Below are positions 20,913 to 31,534 of a stretch of 64,000 nt of DNA, in pieces. Position numbers and translations under genes: made by a program. This DNA comes from Alphaproteobacteria bacterium CG1_02_46_17 (lineage in GTDB: Bacteria > Pseudomonadota > Alphaproteobacteria > Micavibrionales > Micavibrionaceae). The DNA lies in NCBI GenBank assembly GCA_001871905.1, contig MNUG01000040.1, positions 62,001 to 126,000 of the forward strand. Direction: 5' to 3'. Below the pieces are notes generated by a model, which worked only from the letters and a program-made list of their open reading frames with translations, was not told where the DNA came from and searched no databases. The number at the start of each line of letters is the position of its first letter. Positions within the stretch are counted from its first letter, which is position 1.

Positions 20913-20944
20913 TCTGAATTAGATAAAATTTTATCTAATTCAGA
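20913..20944. repeat. Perfect 32-bp palindrome
   Basis: TCTGAATTAGATAAAA|TTTTATCTAATTCAGA. Confidence 0.95.
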
Positions 20945-20979
20945 TTATGTTAACACATCTCGTGATATTCTGAGTCTGG

Positions 20980-21003
20980 TTAATGTGTGTATTAATGTGT
21001 GTG
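20980..21003. repeat. 12-bp tandem repeat x2
   Basis: TTAATGTGTGTA TTAATGTGTGTG. Confidence 0.85.
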
Positions 21004-21060
21004 CTTTCGCGAGTGTGTTCGGGAAACGTTTCAGAGAGCTAAATTTAAAAGGGGATTATC

Positions 21061-21540
21061 ATGGGTTCGTATCGTCAACATTTTGCGTCATGTCATACAT
21101 ATTTGGTAGCTTTATCAGTAATAGCAATACTCTCGAGCGCAGGAATTTCCCAAGCGGCAGATTGTGCTCCAGCAGGTACCGTTGTCGTTGGCCCTACGCC
21201 TGTTTGCAGCGGCTCCACAACATCAAATGCAACCGTTACAGCCAGCACAGCTCCGGCAACCAATTCTCTGGAAGCGATGGCAAAAATTAATGCCGGCATT
21301 CCTTTGCTCAAGAGTGATTTATACTATATCAGCAATATCGCCCTTTTAGATCCCAAAGTCAGAGCGGCTGTTGTCGCCGCAGATCCACCACCCGTTGACT
21401 CAGGAATTGTTGTAGTTGGCCCATCAGTACCAGTAACATCATCATGGCCCACTACCTCCACTTCGACAAACACAAGCACAGTGAGCTCAGCCGCAGTGCA
21501 GAATGAGCGTCCGGTTTGCAGTCCCAGCTGTCTAACCTAA
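21061..21540 (+). CDS. N-terminal part of a secreted repeat protein (frameshifted)
   Basis: Signal peptide ...SAGISQAADCAPAGTVVVGPTPVC; AAGGGG-like RBS (AAAAGGGGATTATC) before ATG 21061. Shares the motif with the following ORF. Confidence 0.65.
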   Translation: MGSYRQHFASCHTYLVALSVIAILSSAGISQAADCAPAGTVVVGPTPVCSGSTTSNATVTASTAPATNSLEAMAKINAGIPLLKSDLYYISNIALLDPKVRAAVVAADPPPVDSGIVVVGPSVPVTSSWPTTSTSTNTSTVSSAAVQNERPVCSPSCLT

Positions 21541-22058
21541 CCTCTAATCAAAATGCAGAATATCAGGCGTTGAAGACTAAAGTAGCAAACTCAGCAGCCG
21601 ATCTTGCTGCCGGAAAATGTGCGCCAGCCGGAACTGTCGTTGTCGGCCCGACCCCTTCATGCCCCACAACGGCCGATCTTGCAAAGCTTGTAACATCACA
21701 AGAAGCTGCCAAATCGGCGCTTCAAAGCAAGATCAGCGAAGCTCAAGGGAAATTGACTGGTGCAGCTCAAACAGCTGTCAATAATGTGGTCAATACAGCA
21801 ACAGGTCAGGTTCAAAGCGCCGCCAATACGGCGTTGACGACTGCCACCGCTTCACTCAAGGGGTTGTTCCCGGGGGCTGCTTCTTGTGGCAATTTTGAAA
21901 ATGTTTATATTGCAGAGCTTGGTGCCTCAACCTGTGGTAAGATCTCTGAATCAAGCCTTGGAAACCTTAATGACATGCTTTCAAAGATGTTCTCTGCGCA
22001 GCTAAACTCTGCAGTTAGCTCCGCGACGAGTTCTGTCAGCAGTTCGATCAAGTTCTAA
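21516..22058 (+). CDS. C-terminal part of the same secreted repeat protein (in the -1 frame)
   Basis: Contains CAPAGTVVVGPTPSC, matching the upstream ORF; overlaps it by 25 nt with no convincing start of its own (TTG). Confidence 0.6.
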   Translation: MQSQLSNLTSNQNAEYQALKTKVANSAADLAAGKCAPAGTVVVGPTPSCPTTADLAKLVTSQEAAKSALQSKISEAQGKLTGAAQTAVNNVVNTATGQVQSAANTALTTATASLKGLFPGAASCGNFENVYIAELGASTCGKISESSLGNLNDMLSKMFSAQLNSAVSSATSSVSSSIKF

Positions 22059-22086
22059 ACGTCTCTAATTCATACCTAAATATCAT

Positions 22087-22117
22087 CCCCCCGAATAATA
22101 GCGGGGGGAAGTTTTTT
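22087..22117 (+). terminator. Rho-independent terminator after the repeat-protein gene
   Basis: CCCCCCGAATAATAGCGGGGGGAAGTTTTTT. Confidence 0.88.
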
Positions 22118-22459
22118 ATGCACTACTCCTGTTATTCTAAATCTTTCTGTTGGAAGCATAAAGAAACGAATCGGCCAAGGCGATTCGGCAGGCCTGTTCC
22201 TCTTCGAGGACATGATTCTTATGCATATCTGGTATTTTGGAAAATGAATTAAGAGATTCTGGTAACAGGAATAGATGTAATCCTGAAACTTTTGTGCTTT
22301 TTGAAACTGTCCACGATTCCCACAAAAAAAATAACAACTTGATTCAGCTAGGTTTTTACGGAGGGTCTTGGGGTTAGCGTACTTGCAAATTTATTTTTTT
22401 TGCGTCAAGAATTGTTTGTGTCCCAGACACGAGATGTAGTAGGTTATTAGGTGTACAGA

Positions 22460-22475
22460 TCACAACAGATTGTGT
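22460..22475 (+). promoter_or_regulatory. NrdR-box-like site upstream of nrdA
   Basis: TCACAACAGATTGTGT, about 13/16 by eye; a weaker candidate ACACGAGATGTAGTAG lies at 22427-22442. Confidence 0.55.
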
Positions 22476-22571
22476 TTTCTTCACTTTCTGTCCTCACTGG
22501 AAAAACCAAATTATTTTAATCTTTACCCCGAAAAACGGGGTTTGACCGATGAAGTTTAGGGAGAACGGTTT

Positions 22572-24404
22572 ATGTTTGACGTCGCACAGATGGAACGAGG
22601 CAACCGGATCACGATTGATAAATCACGTGATTCAAAATTAACATCCTTTGGGGTTGCCACTTTGGTTGACCGGTATTTACTGCCAGAAGAAGGCCCACAG
22701 GACTTATTTGCGCGCGTTGCCATGTATTATGGGGATGATTCAGCCCATGCCCAGCGTTTATATGATTATATTTCGAATTTGTGGTTTATGCCTTCGACCC
22801 CAATTCTCTCGAATGGTGGCACCAGCCGTGGATTACCCATTTCCTGTTTCCTCAATGAAACCAATGATTCTCTGGAAGATATTGTGTCCTTGTGGAACGA
22901 GAACGTCTGGTTGGCCTCTTTGGGCGGTGGCATTGGCTCCTATTGGGGGAATGTCCGCTCGATCGGGGAAAAAGTCGGACGGAATGGAAAAACATCCGGA
23001 ATCGTGCCGTTCATTCGCGTTATGGATTCTCTAACTCTGGCAATTTCCCAAGGGTCTTTGCGCCGTGGGTCGGCTGCGATCTATCTGCCGATCGACCATC
23101 CTGAGATCGAAGAATTTATCGAGATCCGTCGCCCGACTGGTGGTGATCCAAACCGGAAAGCCCTCAATCTGCACCACGGTATTCTGATTCCCGATGCGTT
23201 TATGCATGCCGTTGCCAATGATGAAGAATGGGCTCTGCGCTCTCCGAAAGACAAGGCTGTCATTTCCCGCGTTAAAGCGCGCGATTTGTGGGTCCGTCTG
23301 TTGACTGCGCGGATCGAACAAGGCGAACCTTACATCGTTTATATCGATCATGTGAATGACAAGATTCCCGAGCATCACAAAATGGCTGGGCTGAACGTCA
23401 AGATGTCCAATCTATGTTCCGAGATTACCCTGCCAACGGGTCGTGACCATCTGGGAAATGACCGGACGGCGGTATGTTGCCTGTCTTCTCTTAACCTTGA
23501 TACGTTCGAAGAATGGCAAGATCATCCAACCTTTATCGAAGATGTGATGCGCTTCCTAGATAATGTCCTGACCGACTTTATCGAGAAAGCTCCTGATTCC
23601 ATGAAACGCGCAAAATATGCAGCAATGCGTGAGCGTTCTGTCGGCTTGGGTGTCATGGGTTTCCACTCGTTCCTCCAATCCAAAATGATCCCGATGGAGG
23701 GCGTCATGGCCAAAGTCTGGAACCGTAAAATGTTCCAGCATATCAAACGTCAGGCTGATGATGCTTCGGTTAAGCTGGCGCACGAACGTGGAGCATGCCC
23801 CGATGCCGCCGATTACGGCATCATGGAGCGTTTCTCGAACAAGATGGCTATTGCACCGACCGCGTCGATCTCGATCATTTGCGGTGGCTCATCTCCGGGG
23901 ATCGAGCCAATTGCCGCCAATGCCTATACCCATAAAACCCTGTCCGGTTCCTTCCCGGTTCGCAATCCGTATCTGGAAGCTTTGCTGGAAGAACGAGGCT
24001 TGAATAATGAGGATATATGGTCATCCATCTTTACCAATGAAGGATCAATCCAGCATTTGGATTTCCTTACAGATGAAGAAAAGGATGTCTTCAAAACGGC
24101 TTTCGAAATTGACCAGCGTTGGTTAATCGAACATGCCGGAGATAGAACTCCGTTTGTTTGTCAGGCCCAGTCACTCAACGTCTTCCTGCCTGCCAATATC
24201 CACAAAAAGGATTTGCACGCCATTCACTGGGAGGCCTGGGCAAAAGGTGTTAAATCGTTGTATTACTGCCGTTCCAAATCCATCCAACGTGCCGAAAGCG
24301 CGGCGAGCTGGACGCGCAGCAAACAAGCCAATGATGCCCAACCCAAACAGCTCGAGCTGGGAGACAGTCAACCAAAATATGAAGAATGTCTGGCTTGCCA
24401 ATAG
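22572..24404 (+). CDS. nrdA: Class I ribonucleotide reductase, alpha subunit
   Basis: FMPSTPILSNGGTSRGLPISCFLNE; NLCSEITLP; C-terminal CLACQ. Confidence 0.95.
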   Translation: MFDVAQMERGNRITIDKSRDSKLTSFGVATLVDRYLLPEEGPQDLFARVAMYYGDDSAHAQRLYDYISNLWFMPSTPILSNGGTSRGLPISCFLNETNDSLEDIVSLWNENVWLASLGGGIGSYWGNVRSIGEKVGRNGKTSGIVPFIRVMDSLTLAISQGSLRRGSAAIYLPIDHPEIEEFIEIRRPTGGDPNRKALNLHHGILIPDAFMHAVANDEEWALRSPKDKAVISRVKARDLWVRLLTARIEQGEPYIVYIDHVNDKIPEHHKMAGLNVKMSNLCSEITLPTGRDHLGNDRTAVCCLSSLNLDTFEEWQDHPTFIEDVMRFLDNVLTDFIEKAPDSMKRAKYAAMRERSVGLGVMGFHSFLQSKMIPMEGVMAKVWNRKMFQHIKRQADDASVKLAHERGACPDAADYGIMERFSNKMAIAPTASISIICGGSSPGIEPIAANAYTHKTLSGSFPVRNPYLEALLEERGLNNEDIWSSIFTNEGSIQHLDFLTDEEKDVFKTAFEIDQRWLIEHAGDRTPFVCQAQSLNVFLPANIHKKDLHAIHWEAWAKGVKSLYYCRSKSIQRAESAASWTRSKQANDAQPKQLELGDSQPKYEECLACQ

Positions 24405-24425
24405 GTTTACAAAGTTCTGTGTCAA

Positions 24426-24455
24426 GAAACCCCGCTTTGTGCGGGGTTTCTTTTT
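24426..24455 (+). terminator. Rho-independent terminator after nrdA
   Basis: GAAACCCCGCTTTGTGCGGGGTTTCTTTTT. Confidence 0.9.
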
Positions 24456-26136
24456 ATCTCAAAGTAGAGAGATAAGAGAGCATTCGTTTGGCGATTTCTT
24501 CTGCGCCGGTGACTTTCAGATCGACCTGCATTTCCTCGACATCAACCGCCCCGAAATTATAACGATCCTGAATGACAATCTTTGCCTGAGGGCCGATCTC
24601 GCGGATTGCCTCGATAATACGACCAACCTCAAATGCTTCGGGAATGGCAATTACGACCGCGACGGCCCGATCAATCATGGCATCGGTCAGCGTTTCGAAA
24701 CTTCCGGCATCGCCCGCAATCGCGTGATACCCTCTTTCACGTAGAATTTCCACTTTTTCCCGATTGGTTTCGATGATGACCAGTTCATGGCGCGTTTCAT
24801 CAATATGCGAATAAATATACCCTCCGATTTGACCTGCTCCGATCAATACCACCAAAGAGCGCGCAAGCTCTTTTTTTTCTTCGGGTTGTAAATGTGCCAG
24901 TTCATCATCATCTTCGGGCAGCGAGAAGAATTGTGCAAAACGGGGAGTTGCCCCGACACATTCATAAATCAGACGAGATCCGACAAAGGTTAGCGGGTTA
25001 AGCGAGATTGAAATCAATGCGCCCGCCAATAAAATATCATGAGCATGGCTGCTTAAAATCCCGAAGGAGAGAGCAAGAGTTGCAATAACAAACGAGAACT
25101 CTCCGATTTGCCCCAATCCGGCGGTGACCAATAATCCTGTCCTAAGCGGATATCTGAATGCTGTGACCACGACAAAGGATGCAATCGATTTTCCGACCAT
25201 AATGGTTAAAACGCACAAAATGACAGAGACAGGGTCTTCCCAAATCACTGTCGGATTAAATAACATCCCCACCGCGACAAAAAACAAAACCGCGAAGGCG
25301 TCTTGTAAAGGCAAAGCGCGCTCGGCAATATCTTTACTCAGGCTCGATTCTTTGAGCATCATTCCAGCAATAAATGCTCCAAGCGCCAGAGACACCCCGA
25401 AAATCATTCCGGCAGCAAAGGCCACCCCCACCGCGACAGCCAAAACCGCCAGAGTAAAGAGTTCGCGCGAACGCGTGGCAACCACTTGATGCAGAATGCC
25501 GGGCAACGCCCGATAGCCAAGCAATAATGTCACCAACACAAACAGGGCCATTTTGGCCATAGCCACTGCACCACCGAGAATCATTTCCAGATGAATTGGT
25601 TCATCGCCGCCACTCCTTGCGAGAGACGGAACAAGCACCAAAGCCAGAACCATGACCAGATCCTGAACAATCAGCCAACCCACAGCAATTTTTCCGATGG
25701 TACTGTGTAAAAGATGGTTGTCTTCCAAGGCGCGCATCATCACAACCGTACTAGCAACCGAGCAGGCCAGACCAAAGACAAATCCGGCCTCCGGTTTCCA
25801 GCCCCATAGATGAGCCAGCCCCAATCCGATGACCACTGAAACCACAATCTGGGCAAAGGCTCCGGTGATGGCAATTTTTTTCACTTCCCACAGATCCTTG
25901 AGTGAAAAATGAAGTCCCACACCAAACATCAGGAGAACAATCCCCACTTCGGAGAGCTGTTTGGCAATCTCTGCATCAGCAACAAAACCCGGTGTGTATG
26001 GGCCGAGAAAGACGCCAGCCAGCAAATATCCTACAATTGGTGGCAATCTGAGACGCACAGCCACCAACCCGAACATGAACGCCATGACTAGGCCAAAGGA
26101 TAGCGTCGTGATAAGTGGCATTTCATGTTCGGTCAT
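24454..26136 (-). CDS. Monovalent cation:proton antiporter with TrkA-N/RCK domain (Kef/YbaL-type)
   Basis: RLPPIVGYLLAGVFLGPYTPGF; C-terminal LVVLIGAGQIGGYI Rossmann motif. Confidence 0.92.
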   Translation of the reverse strand: MTEHEMPLITTLSFGLVMAFMFGLVAVRLRLPPIVGYLLAGVFLGPYTPGFVADAEIAKQLSEVGIVLLMFGVGLHFSLKDLWEVKKIAITGAFAQIVVSVVIGLGLAHLWGWKPEAGFVFGLACSVASTVVMMRALEDNHLLHSTIGKIAVGWLIVQDLVMVLALVLVPSLARSGGDEPIHLEMILGGAVAMAKMALFVLVTLLLGYRALPGILHQVVATRSRELFTLAVLAVAVGVAFAAGMIFGVSLALGAFIAGMMLKESSLSKDIAERALPLQDAFAVLFFVAVGMLFNPTVIWEDPVSVILCVLTIMVGKSIASFVVVTAFRYPLRTGLLVTAGLGQIGEFSFVIATLALSFGILSSHAHDILLAGALISISLNPLTFVGSRLIYECVGATPRFAQFFSLPEDDDELAHLQPEEKKELARSLVVLIGAGQIGGYIYSHIDETRHELVIIETNREKVEILRERGYHAIAGDAGSFETLTDAMIDRAVAVVIAIPEAFEVGRIIEAIREIGPQAKIVIQDRYNFGAVDVEEMQVDLKVTGAEEIAKRMLSYLSTLR

Positions 26137-26194
26137 GCTTAATGGTCTTGTCTCTGGACGGTTGCATTTTTTCTAGATTACTACGAATACATTA

Positions 26195-26223
26195 AACCCC
26201 CGACAAATTTAATCGGGGATTTG
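26195..26223 (-). terminator. Probable terminator of icd
   Basis: AAACCCCCGACAAATTTAATCGGGGATTT hairpin; weak T-run. Confidence 0.55.
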
Positions 26224-26275
26224 ATCTAATTTTATCAAATGGGAACAAACATTAGCATCATGTGTTTTGTTTCTC

Positions 26276-27499
26276 TTATATAATCATATCCCTGAATGTA
26301 TCGCGGACATTGGCAATAAATTGCTGACCCGTAATGGATTTGCTTCTATCTACCGCCAAATCTCCTGTCAGAGTGCCTGATTTCAAACCCGCTTCAATTG
26401 TGACGATAACTGCCTGTTTGAGTTTTTTGGCCAACCCTACACCATCGGCCTGACCATTCAGCTCGGCTTTGTGACGTATGGCTTCGGCATAAGCAAAAAT
26501 ATGTGCTGCCGGATTCGCCAGCAGGGTTTTCTTTTCGTGCCATGCATGCTCTAAATCAGGGGCCGTTCCATGTGGCGGATCAGCCAGCAAGGTTCCATCC
26601 GCAGACACAAGAGTTGAATCCATTAACCCCAGCGATTTATGTTCACCAGCGACCTGATCCGATACCACATCCCCGTCATAGTTTTTAAGCGCGATAATCA
26701 TCCCGTTCATCTTGCCTTGTGGAATTTTAGAAACCACAGAATCAATCAATTGAACCTTATGCGAAAATGTTAATCCGGCTTCTCTGAATTTGTTCTCATA
26801 AGTCTCTTTGAAAATTTGATTGAAGATATCAATGAAGCGTCCATCATAGACAGGATTAATTGTGTCTTTGGCCGCAAAAATTACCGACTTGTGCATGGAT
26901 AAAGCTTGAGCAAAGACAGCATGGGCATAATCACGGATCGACGAATCAGTTTCTGTTGTCAGCATCAGAACACCAGTTGAAACTTTGCGGTTTTCTACCA
27001 GCATTTCGGTTGATCCATCCTCGCCTTCATAAACAATCTTCAAAGTTCCATTGCCGGGAATTGAAACATTCGGCGCACCATAAATACCGCCTACTGCTTG
27101 ACGCGCGATGGTCACATCATGCATGAGCGGCGCATATTTTCCGATGCCGTCAATTTCGATTGTATTACGCAGAATTGCCGCTCCATTGATGGCGCGGCGG
27201 ATAATCCCGTTGGGCGAGTCCCATTTTTTCGAAAGCCCCAGAGTTTTGGCTTCTTCGATTGTCGGGGTAATGGTCGGGCCTTTGATAGCGGCTTTATGTG
27301 TTTTCAAATCGGTGATGGCTGCATTCAAAGCGTCATCATTGGTCTTGTCCCGCGCAAAAACAGAGATATCATGTATTTTCCAGTCAATTTCAAAAAACGG
27401 TGCAATCAACTGATCCCGTATTTCGGCAGACATGTGTGGCCAGACGCCATCCCCAGTCATATCGACAATAGACCCGTTGATTTTATATGGTGCAGACAT
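26276..27499 (-). CDS. icd: NADP-dependent isocitrate dehydrogenase
   Basis: MSAPYKINGSIVDMTGDGVWPHMSAEIRDQLIAPF; SPNGIIRRAINGAAILRNTI; ADPPHGTAPDLEHAW. Confidence 0.95.
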   Translation of the reverse strand: MSAPYKINGSIVDMTGDGVWPHMSAEIRDQLIAPFFEIDWKIHDISVFARDKTNDDALNAAITDLKTHKAAIKGPTITPTIEEAKTLGLSKKWDSPNGIIRRAINGAAILRNTIEIDGIGKYAPLMHDVTIARQAVGGIYGAPNVSIPGNGTLKIVYEGEDGSTEMLVENRKVSTGVLMLTTETDSSIRDYAHAVFAQALSMHKSVIFAAKDTINPVYDGRFIDIFNQIFKETYENKFREAGLTFSHKVQLIDSVVSKIPQGKMNGMIIALKNYDGDVVSDQVAGEHKSLGLMDSTLVSADGTLLADPPHGTAPDLEHAWHEKKTLLANPAAHIFAYAEAIRHKAELNGQADGVGLAKKLKQAVIVTIEAGLKSGTLTGDLAVDRSKSITGQQFIANVRDTFRDMII

Positions 27500-27719
27500 G
27501 GAATGGCTCCTTTTGGAATGGTATAGGTCAAAAACTGGTTTGCAGTGTCTTCGAACGAGACCCCGCTCTCCGGCGTGATTATTGCCTATAAAGATTAACA
27601 AAACTCTGTTAATTTTTTATATGTTGACATAAGTCATGAAAATTTAGAATGGTGATAGAAATTAGCCCTGCCCTTTTCTGTTGCTTGATAGACCAAAACA
27701 TTCAACATATAGTCTTGCT

Positions 27720-28481
27720 ATGAAATTCAAGAAGCATATCCTGTTGTTTTCCGGATGTCTGGTGGCCGTTGGTCTGGTTCAGTTCTTGACTTCGCCGGCC
27801 AGTTTTATTCCTTCCCCAACTCTGGACGATGTTCCCTTAAACGGGCCGGTTGTGGTTGAATTATTTACCAGCCAGAATTGCCCGTATTGTCCTGTTGCAG
27901 ATCGTTTTCTGGATCAGCTGGCGACGCGGCCCCATGTTATTGCCTTGGGATGTCATGTGACTTATTGGGATCGTGATCCGGCGCGAAAAGATCCCTTTTC
28001 GACCCCTCTTTGTACAGACCGTCAACATGCCTATGACAGCTATCTGAATGGCACAGGTGTTTTTACACCGCATATGATGGTGAATGGCGAGATCAGTCTG
28101 GTGGGATCAAAACCCTATCGGATCACTCAGGCCTTGGAACTCTCAAAAAACGGATTGCCGGAGATTATGATCGCGTCGTCATCACCGGACGTCTTTGATG
28201 TTATTTTTCCCGAGGCTCTATCTCTTGAAAAGAATAATATTCATCTGACTGGCGTGGTGATAGGGGCTGACCAACAGGGACGATATGGCCCCCTCTCTCG
28301 GCCTGTCCTAGATATTCGTGATCTGACCTCTCACTGGAATGGCACGGAAAAAACCATATCCTTCCATCTGCCGAATATCTCCGAAACAGCCCAGTCACTG
28401 GTTATCCTTGTTCAAGAAGGTGAAAACGCGAACGGCCCCATCAGGGCCGCCGGAGAATTGTTCCTGCATTCCTCCCCCTGA
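27720..28481 (+). CDS. DUF1223-like thioredoxin-fold protein
   Basis: VVVELFTSQNCPYCPVADRFLDQLA; CHVTYWDRDPARKDPFSTPLCTDRQHAY. Confidence 0.85.
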   Translation: MKFKKHILLFSGCLVAVGLVQFLTSPASFIPSPTLDDVPLNGPVVVELFTSQNCPYCPVADRFLDQLATRPHVIALGCHVTYWDRDPARKDPFSTPLCTDRQHAYDSYLNGTGVFTPHMMVNGEISLVGSKPYRITQALELSKNGLPEIMIASSSPDVFDVIFPEALSLEKNNIHLTGVVIGADQQGRYGPLSRPVLDIRDLTSHWNGTEKTISFHLPNISETAQSLVILVQEGENANGPIRAAGELFLHSSP

Positions 28482-28496
28482 TATGGGGTTCAACGT

Positions 28497-30095
<1,599 letters not shown>

Positions 30096-30130
30096 TTATG
30101 TTAGTGGGAACAACCAATCAAGGAGCCGTT

Positions 30131-31510
30131 ATGACCACAAAAACCCTTCAATCGGTTAATCCAGCGGATTTCAGCGTGATTGGCGAGATTCCGATGTCGT
30201 CACCCGAAGATGTTCGCAAAAAAGTGGCGGCGGCGCGCGCGGCGTTCCCCCGTTGGGCGGCTCTAGCCCTTGAAGGCCGTCTGGAGATTTTGGGGCGTTT
30301 GCGCGATGAATTTGTTTCCCGACGCCCAAAACTGGCCGAACTAATGACGCTTGAGATGGGAATGCCAATATCCCAAAGTCTGTTTACGGTTGATCGGGCG
30401 CTTAGCTATATGAACTGGTCCTTGAACAATGCCGCCAAAAGCCTCGCTCCCGTTATCACCTACGAAGACGATTTTGAAATTGACGAGGTGACGTTTGAAC
30501 CGCATGGCGTGGCGGCTTGTATTTCGCCATGGAATTTTCCGGCCAGCAATTTTGTCTGGGCTACTTTTCAGGCTTTATGCGCGGGAAACACAATCGTGTT
30601 CAAAAATTCCGAGGAAACCCAGCTTTTCGCGCGCGAAATAGAGGATATGGTACAATCCGCGCAGTTTCCCGAAGGGGTTTTGAATGTCATTTACGGGGAT
30701 GGTGCCGTGGCGCAGGCCATGATCGCGGATGACATTAATTTTATCAGCTTTACCGGCAGCACCCGTGTCGGGGAAATCCTTTACAAGCAAGCGGCAGAGA
30801 AATTTATTCCACTGGTTCTGGAATTGGGAGGGTCTGATCCGGGAATTGTCTTTGAAGATGCCGATCTTGATAAGATTTTGCCTGCTCTTTATGCCGGACG
30901 GTTCACCAATTGCGGGCAGGTCTGCCAGTCCATGAAACGCTTGATTGTCCATGAAAGCCTGTTTGACGAAGTGACTGAGAAGCTGGCTATGCTTGTCCTT
31001 TCCAAAGAAGTCGGTGATCCGATGGATGAGAGCACAGATATTGGCCCGTTGGTTTCACAAAAACAACTCGATACGCTGCTCTCACAGATGGAAGATGCCT
31101 TGACAAAAGGCGCCAAGATTATTTGCGGCGGCAAGCAGCCTGCGGGGTTGTCGGGTGCGTTTTATGAACCCACTATCCTGACCCAGATCACCCCCGATAT
31201 GAAGATCTGGAGCGAGGAAGTGTTTGGCCCTGTGCTGCCCGTGGTTTCCTTCAAGACCTATGATGAAGCCATTACCCTTGCCAATAATACGATTTACGGG
31301 CTGTCGGCATCGGTCTTTACTCAGGATAAAGATCTTGCACGGCGGGCGTCACGCGATTTGCAAGCGGGTATGATAAAAAATAATCTTGCCAACACTGGAA
31401 AGCCCGAGAATATTTTCGGCGGCTATAAACGATCCGGTCTTTCCAGAGAGAATGGCCATTTCGGATTTCACGATGTGACCCAAAAGAAAATGATTGCGCG
31501 GGAGAAATAA
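30131..31510 (+). CDS. NAD(P)-dependent aldehyde dehydrogenase (succinate-semialdehyde dehydrogenase-like)
   Basis: ISPWNFPASNFVWATFQALCAGNTIVFKNSE; LELGGSDPGIVFEDADLD; GQVCQSMKRLIV. Confidence 0.93.
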   Translation: MTTKTLQSVNPADFSVIGEIPMSSPEDVRKKVAAARAAFPRWAALALEGRLEILGRLRDEFVSRRPKLAELMTLEMGMPISQSLFTVDRALSYMNWSLNNAAKSLAPVITYEDDFEIDEVTFEPHGVAACISPWNFPASNFVWATFQALCAGNTIVFKNSEETQLFAREIEDMVQSAQFPEGVLNVIYGDGAVAQAMIADDINFISFTGSTRVGEILYKQAAEKFIPLVLELGGSDPGIVFEDADLDKILPALYAGRFTNCGQVCQSMKRLIVHESLFDEVTEKLAMLVLSKEVGDPMDESTDIGPLVSQKQLDTLLSQMEDALTKGAKIICGGKQPAGLSGAFYEPTILTQITPDMKIWSEEVFGPVLPVVSFKTYDEAITLANNTIYGLSASVFTQDKDLARRASRDLQAGMIKNNLANTGKPENIFGGYKRSGLSRENGHFGFHDVTQKKMIAREK

Positions 31511-31534
31511 CTCTCCCCCCGCGCACCATGCACT

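Noticed and set aside
22137-22337. 66-aa minus-strand ORF between the repeat-protein gene and nrdA
   Set aside because: No signal of a known family or clear RBS; AT-rich intergenic region gives such ORFs by chance.
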